Of a stretch of DNA of 64,000 nt, positions 40,001 through 52,400 are shown in pieces. The translations under genes and the position numbers were made by a program. The stretch comes from Otis tarda (taxonomy: Eukaryota; Chordata; Aves; Otidiformes; Otididae), in the NCBI GenBank assembly GCA_026413225.1, contig CM048552.1, positions 57,613,001 through 57,677,000 on the forward strand. The letters are read 5' to 3'. A model generated the notes under the pieces. The model saw only the letters and a list, made by a program, of their open reading frames with translations. It made no database searches and was not told the origin of the DNA. The number at the start of each line of letters is the position of its first letter. The first letter of the stretch is position 1.

Positions 40001-42731
40001 AGGCTGATCCAGAGACTTATATGATATATTAATGAGATAAAAATATATGAGAGAAATTTTAACTGGCAACCAAGAAACACTTCTCATCAATGAAAACTCT
40101 AAATTTTAGAATATGCTTTCAAACAAAGGAAGTCAGATGGCTTCTTTAATAAAGAAGCAGGAAAACAAATGCAGGGCGAGTGAAAGATGGCTGGCCTGAA
40201 GACTGAAGTTGCTTGTCACAACACATGTACTAGAGATGGAAGACAGCAGCAGGACAAGCTTCCTTTTTAAAGTGCTATGCTAGCACTATGATGACATCCA
40301 AAATTTTGGGTACTCTGGCTGATACGGACCCGGAGCACCTTATTACTAAGATCACACTTATTTATGCGTGGTGGGAAAGAGAAAAAGAAATTACAATGGA
40401 TGAGCATCCCGGTTAACTCTGCAGTGTGTAGGTATTCTAAAGGGGAAGCCCAGTCCTAATCTTTTCCTGAACGAACCTGGCTGATATGATAGTAAATATA
40501 TAACCATATTACTGAAACTGGTGAGTGCAGTAACACCAACTTCCTCCCTAAATTCTATCATTTCACACTGATGAACTCTCAGTGATCCTGTTGCCACCAC
40601 TCTCTATGTCTTTCAGCTTCAGGCAGATTTGAAAGAATAACCTAGAAGTGTCAGATTTTGATTGTATTCTTCTTAACACAAAAAAAAATCCCAACAACAA
40701 AACCCTTTTTAATTAATTAAATACTTGACATGTAACAAAGACCTCACTATATGCCCGATGAGGTCATAAATCTGCTTCTCCTCTTTTTAAATAAGCCTTA
40801 GTAGGAACTAACTAAAAGGATAAGAAAGGATTTCCACTAATCAGGATTGCTTTCACATGGCTGAATTACACAGAGGAATCACAATGACTGGCCCTGCACT
40901 TGCTTGCCTTTCACCACTGGACAAATGCACTCATTCCAACCGAGCAGGCAGAAATGGAAGTCATGCTCCAGTAGCCAAAAAAGATGGTCCTACAATCCTT
41001 ACCCTCTCTAAATTGACAAATGAAGGTTAAAACGTTGTTCTGCCAGTTACCAAATGGAAATAGAGCATCCAGTTAACAATCACAAGGTACTGGTATCTCT
41101 AAACCAGAATCTAACCTTGGTACTACATCAAGGGTATATAATATGAAAGTGAAAGTGTAATGCAAACCCCACATCACTGAAGTTAGCAAACAGCGTACTA
41201 CGAATAGTACTGTTCCGAAGGGAACACACCAGTTGGTTGAAACATTTGTACCCAGAACAGTCAGCTATTTCACATTGTAATCAAATACAAGGTCTCATCT
41301 GCCCTGAGCGAGGGCACAGGCACAGCATTTGTGAGAAATAAGGGAGAGTACTTGAAAAGGAATATTACTTCCCCTACTGCTGTAACACACTGAAAATTCA
41401 AAAACCACCACAGGAAGTGTAATAAAAATAAATAAGAGAGAGAACATTAAACTGATTGAATTAACCTTTGCCATGTTTGATTCAATAATGCTTCCTCTTC
41501 AGAAATTATCTAAAGCTGCTGGAGAATTTCCAATTTATCACTGAACTTGGCATCAAAAATTATACTGCCAGGAGAGGAATATTTTTAAATATTCTTATCC
41601 CATACATACCTCCATTATCTTTCTGCCTTTCTAGGATCAATCAAGCAAGCTAGAAAAACCAAATCTCACTTTTGCAGCACTTGCCTTTTCCAAAAGATAA
41701 TTTCAGTTGTATCACAACAGCCTTGATTGCTTTTTAACCTAAGAACTTTTGGATTTGAGTCCTGAAACAGAAAATATATATTTTTTTTACTCACAAATAT
41801 ACTCCAGATAAATGTGATTCACAGTCCTTTAAATAATGTTTTCCCTTGCCAGAAAAACATTAAATATCAGGAAAAGTGTCCCCAGATGGATTGCAGAATG
41901 GCAAATAGGTCTCAATGGCATTTTTATTGTTGTTATTATTGCTTGACAAAGTGAAAACAGAGGTGTCTTCAAAGGTATCTTTCCCTGGAACGAGCAACTG
42001 AGCATAAAGAGAATTTATACACCAAAAAGGTTACAGTCAATGTATTATGACTGCATATTAGTATCTCTTCATTTAAAATGCTCCGCCTCTCCTAAGAAAG
42101 CTCAGGTTGTAAATTTTTCAGATTTCTACAGCACCTTGCCCACTGGGGCCCAGAAGGGAGATTTTGGATGCCCCTGTAAGTAGGAGCAACCAAAATTACA
42201 CAACTGAACTTGCTGTTGCCTCCAGGAAAAAAAAAAATATTTCTACCAAGGCCAAGAGGTAAAGCTGACTGTTGCAGCTTTAGGTGGGGAGGCAGCTTAG
42301 GGCTCTTCTCTCTTGTTTCGAGTGGTACCTGCCAGGGCTAAGAGAGAAAAGGACAAATTACTGAGTGTGTCTTTGCTTTTCCTCACCCTACTGAGGAGGT
42401 TGCATCTCCCTTTTCCCTTCCTTCTGAGCAGAGTCCCATCTCTCGAACTGAACCTCCTGATTCATGGTGAGAGATCTCCCCAATGCCCCCTCCATCCAAT
42501 GGAAGACGAAGGACCTATTTGCCCCCAAATAGCTGATTCATGCCACCCACTTCTCCCCTTAACAATGAAGTTTCACGCGGATCGGCGGTTTTTCGAGGTA
42601 ACGGGTTTTCACAGCCAGGGGATGGTGAGCGCCAAGGATTATTAATAGTCTTCCTTGATTAGTTAGGGGAAGATAAATGTGACACCGCCACCAAAATCCC
42701 TGAATATCTGATACCAATGAGGAGTGGGTAT

Positions 42732-42771
42732 CACCTGCCAAAAATAGAAAGAGCAAGAGAGATTATATAAG
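42732..42771 (+). promoter_or_regulatory. PVALB: Probable PVALB promoter: E-box, MEF2-like site, TATA box
   Basis: Within 40 bp in the order of a skeletal muscle promoter: E-box CACCTG (42732-42737), MEF2-like CCAAAAATAG (42738-42747, one base from CTAAAAATAG), and TATATAAG (42764-42771). A noncoding exon with a strong donor follows at the right distance. Parvalbumin is highly expressed in fast muscle, so this composition fits. What is seen are the motifs; the promoter assignment is an inference. Confidence 0.6.
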
Positions 42772-42794
42772 TGGGGTTCCTACCCGAGTTCCAC

Positions 42795-42857
42795 CTCTTT
42801 TTGACCATCTCCCTATCTGACACCCTTTTCAAGCGTGCTTAGGAGAGATCCAAAAAG
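42795..42857 (+). other. PVALB: Candidate noncoding exon 1 of PVALB
   Basis: The start is set about 30 bp after the TATA box; the end is AAAAAG before gtaagt at 42858. The acceptor next to the coding start (ttcaaacag, then TTGCAGG and ATG at 46470) shows that an upstream exon must exist, and mammalian PVALB also has a noncoding first exon. This is the best donor on the plus strand upstream of the coding start; another (gtgagc at 44819) lies in the CpG island. Intron 1 would be 3.6 kb. Confidence 0.5.
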
Positions 42858-43779
42858 GTAAGTAGCCAGAAAATGTTCAAACTCCCACAGCAAACGTGGA
42901 TTCGCCCGCTCCCGGGTGGAACGCAGGCCCTTCACCCGAAGGAAAGCAGACAAGGAAGGATATCCTCCATCACTCCGGCTCTATCTCCCTTCCCACAAAC
43001 AAAAGCCCAGGGACAAAGAGGTGCAAATCTTCCAAACACAGAGGACTGGCTTCCCGCGGAGAAGACTCCAAAGGAGAAGAAAGGGCCATTGAAAAGAGGA
43101 AAGAGGTGAACACATTGAGGGGGAATGAGGAGTAAAGAAGGGGAGAAAGTGAGAAAATGGAAATAACAAAACAGGGAAGGGGAGAAAGTGAAGAAGAATG
43201 CGAGCGAGGACTTGGTGAATAGAATTTACTGAAATGCTCAGTCATGGACCAAAGGGAAAAAAAAAAAACAAACCCCAAAAAACCCAAAAAAACCCCGCTT
43301 CAAAACATGCCGAAGAAATGACATCTCTATGCACAGGCGGCGGGATGAAGTTTCTCTCCTTGGTGTGATCTTAGGAAGATAAAGGAGATGTGTCATCCTT
43401 TTTGTAAAGGATTCCTGGCTTTCTGCTTCAACTTTTGGCGTGAGGGCTTCTTGTTGTTCATGAGATTCTCCCTGAATTGTTTGCTTTTGACAAGGGCAGG
43501 TTGATTTCTACTTAATTTACTTGATCGTTTGCTTAGTAAGAATATCACCATTCTGGCGCTGGCGGAAGAGGGAGTTGATGTAGACGATGTGGATTTTGCA
43601 AGTAGTCCGGGCAGGAAAGTTGGCAAAACCTCAGAAATAAAGAAAAACGCGTCATTCATCTCGCAGGGATGATGAGAAAGAGGTGAAGGGCCGAGTGTGA
43701 AACTGCCAATTCGTGAAACGCCTTTTTTTTTATTATTAGAATATCATAACAGGTTTTGACTAAAGCTTGATGGTTAAAA

Positions 43780-45480
43780 GCTTCTAGAAGTTTGCTAGCT
43801 GTCCTTAAAACGGATGCAGGGCTGAGACTGGAGACGAGCCTTGGCCACCCCTGCATCTTAGATCCCCGGCTCCTCGCTTCGCCAGCCCGTATATCGCTGC
43901 TTTCACTTTTCTGGCCGTGAATGGGGCGGCCTCTCGACTTGTGAGCAGGGAGACGAGAAGCTGGAGGGGTGTGGGGGAGTGTGGGGTGCGAAATGTTATT
44001 GACGCCATACAAATGGCTCCCACCTGATGTGAAGCCTCATTTTTCCGGCACCTCTCACTTTTCGCCTTCACAGCACGATGAGGCCGCAGGGGCCCGAGGG
44101 ATCCGGTGACGGGGCAGAGCCGGGCGGTTCGCGCATCGTTAGGGATGCGGAGGGAGCCGCCGGGCTCCCGACCCCGGCAATGCTTTTCGGAGGCCGGTTT
44201 GCTTGGGATGCGGCTAATTAACTTGATCGGGGGCGGGGGGGGGCTAGGGAGGGGCGTCTGCCAGCCCAGCGGGCAGCCCTCAGCATCGCCTCCCGCCAGC
44301 TGCCGGCTCGGGTTACCTCGGCGGGCAGCCCTCCCAAATGCGCGTCCCCGTGCGTAGGGACCTGAAAGGAAGGGCTCTGGGGCTCCAAGAGCGAGGGGTT
44401 TGCAATGAGAAAGAAAAGAGAAACTGTGGAGAGCGGGGCCCGGCTCCTTTGCAGGCTCGCACCGATGCTGATCTTGGCAAAGCTGAGAGGTGGGCAGCCA
44501 CGTCCAGAGGCCTGGAAACGAGCAGGGACTCTCCTCTCACAGTGAAGGAGAAGTAAATTGCAGAAGGTCACGCACATTGATTTCTCTTGTAAATAGCTGT
44601 GTATTGACAGGTCTAGATGGGTCTACGTTTAACCTAAGTTAAACAGCCCCACGATTGGGTTTTAACCTGTGCTACAGGAGGCTTTTTCAACTCCGTTCTC
44701 CCAGGTGAACTCCGCTAAAGCGAGGGACCCGAGTACCGAACTGTCTTTACCGCACCCTTTCACCTCCCAGCTCCGAAACAAGGCGGGGAGCTGAGCGAGG
44801 GCTGCCCACGGGAGAAGGTGAGCGGAGCCCTTCCGCGGGGCTGCGGCTCATCTGGGGGTCAGCATCCCAGGGAACAGCTCCGCTTTCCCTGCGGATCAGG
44901 GAAAACTGCGGTCAGCCTAGGGAAAAGGACTCGGCTCCCCCATCCCTCCCCCTTGTTTGTCCTTGGAGAAAAATAAGCCTCTGTCGTATCTCAGGAAATA
45001 CACGGAAACGGGGGAAAAAAAAAAAGTTCAACGAGAGAAAAACGACAGTCCCTCCCACAACGAAGAGTCGCTGTTTAAAAATGGGAAGGAAAAAAAAAGG
45101 GGGGACCCCAATGTCACCTCCTCCCCCGTCCTTCTGCGCTGAGTGACACGCTAATGACTCACCCGGTACGGCTGAGCTCGGGCCGCGGAGAAAAGGACGG
45201 GGGCTCGTACTTTTAAAAAAGCGCCGAGGAATTACTGACAGAACCACTCGAGTTTTTGCAGCAGCTCCCTCCCCTCGCCTCCTTTTTAAGGCCGCTCTCT
45301 CGCTGTCCGGTTCAGGGCAGGGGTGCAGCTGGGCCAGCGGGACCGGGCTGTACCCTCTGGTCGCAGCGTGGGGATCTCGCTGCCCTCCTCCTCCTCCTCT
45401 CCTGAAGCAGAGATGCCAACAACCCTGCAGAGATCTGCCCTACTACTGGGCCCTAACCTTGGCCATCTCAGCCTGATGGC
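43780..45480. promoter_or_regulatory. CpG island in PVALB intron 1 / upstream region
   Basis: Dense CpG and high GC against an AT-rich background, peaking about 44050-44350 and 45120-45400. It contains GC boxes such as GGGGCGGGG-type strings near 44230, a TTTTTAAGG TATA-like motif near 45283, and an AP-1 motif at 45155-45161. No coding exon is recognised. It may be an alternative PVALB promoter or the start of a noncoding RNA. The long open frames on both strands here reflect high GC, not genes. Confidence 0.65.
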
Positions 45481-45576
45481 TCCTGCCCAAACTCTGAGGA
45501 CAACTTGGACTACTTGCCATATGGGCACAGTTTCTTGGAGGAAATAAAAACAACCTAGAAAACACATTACAATTCC

Positions 45577-45595
45577 TTTTTTTTTTTTTTTTTTT
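45577..45595 (+). repeat. Poly(T) run, 19 T
   Basis: Uninterrupted T19 at the right edge of the CpG island. It would be poly(A) on the minus strand. No retrocopy could be recognised next to it. Confidence 0.95.
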
Positions 45596-46469
45596 GGCGG
45601 TGCCGAGAAGTGCCCAGTCCCACCTGCGAAGCCCACCACCGCACAGGAGCTCTGCACGAGCGTGTTGTCACCCCGCATCTCGTTTTGCCGTATCGTATCG
45701 CGGGAGATTTCTGCAGCATTTTGTGCATTACAAACGGGATCCGTAGGATTCGCAGGGATGTGATAATTAATTCAGCGAGGATGATGCTTAATATGGACTG
45801 GCCCGAAAGAAACGAGGTCTAAAAGGAATATGTGTGTGAAGGGGAGGGGGAAGGGGGAGATGTTCAAAGCGTTCAGACGCTAAGGCGAATGTTCAAAAGC
45901 TACATCACATTTGCATCCCGACCTCAAGAGCAGCTTGAAGCTTGGCATATGCTGCAGTTCCTTACTCATCACCGAATATAACCGGTGAAGCTGGTCCCGA
46001 CTCCCAAAAGGAAGAGGCTCCGCTCTGCACCACGAGCTCTGCCACCGCACCCGAGAACTTGACCTTGGCACAACTCTTTCTCTAACCGGTATCGCGACAG
46101 GCTCTGGCACCGCTCCAGTAAGGCTTAGGCTCCAACTTTCCAGGGAGCGACCCCCTTCCCTCCCAGTACCCGTACCCCCCCCCCCGCCCCCGCAACTCGC
46201 GTCCTCCCCTACCCCACTCCCTGCAAAAGGCATCTCCCCCTCCCCCTTTAGCCGAACCCTCGCGTCTATGGACTACTTGGTGCTCTGCAAACTGGAGAGC
46301 GACAGCCCGTGGCACTTACCCACGCAGAGCTATCGAGCTGGCGCGGCTCCAGCCTTTCCCGGTGTGCCATCCCCACACAGCACTGCAGCTTTGGTCATAT
46401 GAGCAGAAATGATGAGAAAAGCACTTTTTAATCTTTTCGCACTTGCTTTCCTGTTCAAACAGTTGCAGG

Positions 46470-49400
46470 ATGGCTATGACTGACGTGTTCAGCGCTGAGG
46501 ATATCAAGAAGGCTGTGGGAGCCTTTTCAGGTGAGTGCTGCTTTTTCTCTTCTTTTTTTTTTTTTTCTTTCCCTCTTTTCCCTCCTTTCATCTCTTCAGC
46601 TTAGGATAGCAGTGCATTTATTTAAGCTCGGGGAAGACTAGAAGATCCGACTACACAGAGTATCAAATGAGGATGTATTTTCAGAAGTGCAGTGAAAGCA
46701 TGACAGGTTTATCAAGTGCCGGGCTGCATCCTCAGCAAAGTTGCCCTGCACATTACAGAGGTGAAATATTTCTTTTAAAGGAGGTTAGGTAGTAAACTGC
46801 GGACAGACTTTTGCTTCTTCCGAGAGGATACTTTCAAAGGGAACAAAACCTTCGGTGAATCAGGGTGGATTGTGTCTTGACGTGGGATAGGGAAGTCAGC
46901 CGTGGAAGCTGGCAGCTTCCCACTTCCCCCCGAAATTCAGTTTCAGGTATTGCAGAACTGCTGTTTCTCGTTTCAAGGAGAGAGGAAACAGCTCTTTTCT
47001 CACTCTGTACGTGGAATCCGCGGGTGGGCTTTCCTTTTCGGGATGGAGCAGAAGGCAACAGCCGAGCGAGGGGGTGCACTGCTCGACTGCAGAAGCTTCT
47101 GCAGGACGCACGACTGCAGCGGTCCGTACCTCCCTCTCCCCCGACTTTCAGATATTCCCTACCCCTCTAATGAATCGCGACCCCTAAACTGACAGCAAAG
47201 CCCTCTTCCTGCTTACAGAGATTTAGGTAGTTAAGGCTGCTCTCGAAGAAATGCCAGAAATGATGCTCTGGGATGCACATGTTATGCCCCCCACTCCTCC
47301 CCACCTCCCAAAAAAAAAAAAAACCCAACTCTGATCGCACCACCCGGGAGAGCAGCCTCCTGCCCGGCTCTGGGCAGTGACCTTCCCAAACAGACAGAAG
47401 CGCAAAATCCGCTGAGCCCCACTAAACTCAACAGCCGGAGAGTCGAAGGGACCAACCCAACTGCGTTGCTCCATCCAGCAGCTGTTTTTCTCATTAACTT
47501 CCATTGTTCCGGGGCCATCTCCAAGTCCCGGATCAGATGCAATTAGCAGCAACTAATGACAGGTCTCAGTCAAGCAGGACCCGAAAGACTGAGCCTCCTT
47601 AATTTTCTGTAATAGGAAAAGCTGCGGCGGGAATAACGAGGCATGGAGAAGGGCGGGGGGGGGGAAGTCCACAGCACGTTTTGGAGGTCACTGTGTTGTA
47701 ATTCTGATCCACACCTTTCTGATCCACACCGCAGTCGTTAGCAAGGGTACATGGGTGGGAGAAAAGCGGGTGCGGTTAAAGAGGAGGAGAGGTGGAGCAG
47801 GTAAACTCGTTTATCTCGGCTCCGATTTCAGGGACTCTGGGTTTGTTCGGTTTTTTTTGTTTTGTTTTTTTTTCCCCTCCCTCGGCAACCATGCCTCGCA
47901 AGATCTTGCAGGCAGCCTACAGCACAGCACTCCCTTGCAGTGTCTGAGTTTACAAACCACGATTGCACATACCTTTAGAGGGTGAAACGCAACACTGATT
48001 TCTAGTAAGTCTTCAGGAAAACCGAAACAGAACTGAAATAGCCATGTGCTCTGAAACACTTCTCGTCAGTGCTAGACTCCATAGTTGAGCAAGAGAGGAT
48101 TTTTTTCCAGGAGTGGAAATGTCAAAAAGTGTCAGCGATCTAATTATCTCAGATGACTGTTCTAGTGTAAAACTTAGAAAAAAAAAAAAAAAAGAGGGTT
48201 TAAGGCACTGAAATGAGATCGAGCAGGTTAGACTTCAGCTCCCAACTCTATCACAGGCGCTTCCTGTGTGACCTTGGGATAGTCTCCATCCCTCTCTAGG
48301 TCAGCTCTTCATCTGCAAAACGGAGACCCTGTCCCTCTCCCCCTCCGTTGGTTTCCATCAGTATCTGTGAAGCACGGATGATCACAGTGCGGCCATCTGG
48401 CTCCTACCATCGCTGGGCTCGACTGTGCCTCCCAGGGTAGGACACGCAGCACTAAAGAAGAAAACCACGGGTAGGTGTTGGTATATGTTTCAATCACTTC
48501 TCTAAGCAGTTCTCTGGCTTTTCGTCTCCTATAGCGGCTGAATCTTTTAACTACAAGAAGTTTTTCGAGATGATAGGATTGAAAAATAAGAGCCCAGAAG
48601 ATGTGAAGAAGGTCTTCCATATTCTTGATAAAGATCAAAGTGGCTTCATCGAAGAGGAAGAATTAAAGTAAGTAAAGATCTATCCTTTCTCAAATAACCT
48701 CACCTTAAGAGTCTAATTTCCTGGTTTCTTTTTTACAAGACTCTAGGTAATAGCATACAATTTAATTTCTTGACTAGTAGTTGTGTGCAATAATCAGTTG
48801 TTTGCTGATTACATGATCTGAAGTGTGTTGGAGTTACCTAGCTGTAGCTTTTACTGCAGGACCCTGAAACACATGAATGATCAATACCTTACAAATTGTT
48901 CTTCAGTCAAGTGCAGTTTCAGAGTAAAGTGCTCTTCCTGAATGTTAAAGAAGGTCAAGAACAGAAGACACAACCCTGGATTCCAACTCATATATCAAAA
49001 CAGTGGTACAAAGTGAAACTGATCTAAAAAAAAACTTCCTTTTTTTTCATGCCTTCTCTTTAGGTTTGTACTGAAGGGCTTTGCCCCAGATGGAAGAGAC
49101 CTATCAGACAAAGAAACGAAGGCTCTTCTGGCTGCTGGAGATAAGGACGGTGATGGTAAAATTGGCGCTGATGGTATGTGATTATAGAGGAGTAACTTTG
49201 ACAGTAACAATTGTATATTACTCTTACATAAAAGAACTGAGGAAATCTAGGAAACACTGGGGGCTGTGACCTTCTGAAGGACACAATTTGGATTTAATGA
49301 AATGCCAAGTCCTGCTACATTTGCCATCCCTTGCTTGCAGGCTTTAGGGGAAACAGGAGCAGAGTTCTGACACTAGAGGGGGCAAGAGTTTACAGAAACC

Positions 49401-52400
49401 CAGACGTAGTTAAGGCAACCACAGCATAGCACTAAGTGCTGATTCCATTTCTACTTCAATTAGTTTAATTTTTCTTTTGATTTCAGTGCAGTGAGGATCA
49501 AGATACTGACAGCTCAAAGACCTGGGCTTGACTATAAAACTTAGAAAAGAGAAAGAAAAGAAGCTGAGTACCAGCATTTTTGCTTGATGATTACTAAATA
49601 CAAAAGTAATGCATGACTTAGCCAAGCAATATTCTTGAAATTCAAAGTGCAGCCCGTCTGCTACGGAATTCCTATACAATAACTGTCTATCCAGCTTTTG
49701 CTAGTGTTTATGTGGGTCTTCCAGCTAAGAAAGTGTGCCACTCCTTTTTACTAAATATGAGAACTACAAGCTTTTCCTCTCACAGCATTGCTTAAAAAGT
49801 TACTGCTGTTTTCTGTTCCCTCTTGGGATGAAGCAAATTGGCCCACATACAGAATTCCTCCTTTTTTTTTCCTGTTTCTTCTGTATCCCTGAGACATAGT
49901 GGAACCGACATGAAGAGATGCATTTCTGAATTAAATCTTACCTCATTGGAAGAGACAGTAGCAGAGGTTTGTGGTCACAGTACTAAATCACCTAGACAAT
50001 GGGCAATTGCTAAGTTTTTACCATTTTCACAAGCCATATGGTAGCGTGAAATCTAAAAAATATCTAAAAAACCTCAGATTTCTCTGGGTTACCTGATCTC
50101 TGCGATTTGTAAAAAAAAAAAAGTTATCTCCAAATAAAAAGCAATTTAAAAAGGAATAAATAGCAAAATAAGGTTAACTAACATAGTTTCCCAGTTTAGA
50201 AGCTGAAAAACTGATACAAAAATCACCCACCAAGATATCAGCCAGGTGATATATTAGCTAAATTGCCTGTCCATAGCACACTGGCAGATCAGTGACTATC
50301 ATCCTGTTTCTAGGCTAAAGCCTTTTAATTTCTCAGACCATGATTGTATTACGGCTGCAGAGGAGCAACTGTGAAGCATCTAGGGGAAGTTCCTGCTACA
50401 CTTTAGCAGTGCCACTGAACCTGAAGAGTGTGTCATTATTTCAATTTTCATAAGCTTTATTATATGGGTCCTCTTTACTCCCATTAAAATTAGTGGTAGT
50501 GGTAGTAAAACCAGTGGGCAAAACTTTCAGAAGAAAACTTGATTCAGGTAAGTAAGCTTACAGTTGATCTGCCTACCTCACATCAGATACATTCTCAGTT
50601 ATTCCTGGAAGGATGCAAAACAATAGTAGTATCAGTTGGAAAAAAAAAGAACTACATTACAGAATTATTTTGGCTTATACAACAGGATACAGCATTAACT
50701 TTTTAATTTAAGATTGACCATAACTTTTTTTTTTAAGTTGAAACAATGCCTAGAAGTTGGTAACAAAGTTGGTAACATTGTAGCAAAGCAATATGAAACA
50801 CCTCTTCTCCCTATCTCTTTCTTCTACAACTTCTACTCTTCCTTAACTTTGAACTGGAATTACTCTGAATTTATACCCAATAATTTTAAGAGAATGAAGG
50901 GCTTTTTTTCTTTTGCTTCTATTGGCCATATCCTACTATGCAAAATGATCAGTTTCTTTTCCATTTGTTAAATTTGACTTAGACAGCAAATTGTTGCAGT
51001 GGAAAGGCTTGAAATACATGCAAGGTTAAGAGCTGAATCTATGAGCAAAGGATGAGGATGACAGATACTTTTCAGCTTTTCCTTTAGTTCATAAATCCAA
51101 TTCCAGATCATAACTGCCAATGTAAATAAAATCTAATGTCAAAAATGTACATCACACTCATATTCAGTATTGCAGTGCTGCATTTCTGTTGCAAACCATT
51201 TGTTTATTTCCCTGTAACTGAATTGTCAGGCATCACTTTTACCCCTTGTTTCAAACATCAGCTTCGTACATCACTAAATTATCACAATCATGTTGCCTTT
51301 TACAGAGGTTAATTTTAATTCACTGGATGGCCCTTGAACTGAGCCCCTCAGGAGCCCATAGCAGTTGTAAGAACTGATCTTCATGGATTTTTTAACACCA
51401 CAGAGCCATCTTTCTCAGACATACCATCACAAATGTTAATCCCAACCCAATTAGCCTTCTGTTAGTTAGAGGTCTCACATTACAGATTTTCTCTTAGGTC
51501 TCCTGCTTTAAACCTTTTATCATTTGTGCAAAACCGTTCAGCTCAGAAATAGTTCCACTAACTTACCTCTTGCCTGATCAAGATTTATAATTTGTGGCTG
51601 ATCTGCCAGTTTCAAACAGTCAAAAATTTGCAGCCTGTTCATGCAAGACATGATCATCTTCTGTGTGACGCCAAGCCCCCTCCATCTTCCACTGATGTGA
51701 ACAGAAGATGACGAATCTGAAAAAAACTGCAGGCCAAGGCCAGGTTACCTATTAAAATTACAAACATGAACTTCCAGATTGGATTGGGAAGCAATGCTGA
51801 AGCAGGTCTCTCAGCTTCAGGAGCACATTTATAAGAAAGAAAAGAAAAGAAGATTTCTGCTCACAATGTTTTTTTTTTAATCTATTTTGTGTATAAGCAC
51901 TGGACACTGGAACTGCCTTCAGTTTCTTGATATTTATAGACTTGAGAAAGTACCTAGAGAATTTTCAAAGATCATGCAGTGTAGACAGAACAAATCCAAA
52001 TTTTTATCTCAATAAGTCAAAATCTCTCTCTTGATACAGTTCAACTTCTGCAAGTATTTTTAAATGTTTAAATTATTTTCTTTAAACATTGTAAAAGGAG
52101 ATATCAAGCATTCAAAATTATAACGGAAAAATCATAACCTTCCCACAGGTAAAAGTAATGACAAAAAAAAACCCCAAACTTTTGGAAGTCCTTTTCTTAT
52201 CTCTCTTTGTGCTCGTTATCTTTTAAAATAGATTTGTGTAAGTTATTACTTACGAAGTTTCCTAAAGAGATTGGCTATTGTACAGACCATGTGAAAAACA
52301 CAATCTGATGAGAGAAATCATTAGCCTGCAACATGCTTTCTGTAATTATATCTGTTGTTTCAGTAAAATACTACAGGGTATGCATTAGGTTGGTAGATAC

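Larger units (their letters stand above)
19645..42730. other. Gene-free interval between NCF4 and PVALB
   Basis: About 23 kb between the divergent NCF4 and PVALB genes. I found no exon I can assign to a protein family on either strand. The recognisable content is old repeats (CR1, MIR-type SINEs), simple repeats and short A/T tracts, listed separately. Distal enhancers for either gene would be expected here but cannot be told from sequence alone. Confidence 0.55.

Noticed and set aside
44218-44577. 119-codon minus-strand open frame in the CpG island
   Set aside because: High GC lowers stop frequency; several frames are open on both strands and none has protein-like features.
46268-46402. 44-codon plus-strand frame just upstream of the PVALB coding exon
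   Set aside because: It ends before the exon 2 acceptor and would be intronic; no evidence that it is transcribed into mature RNA.
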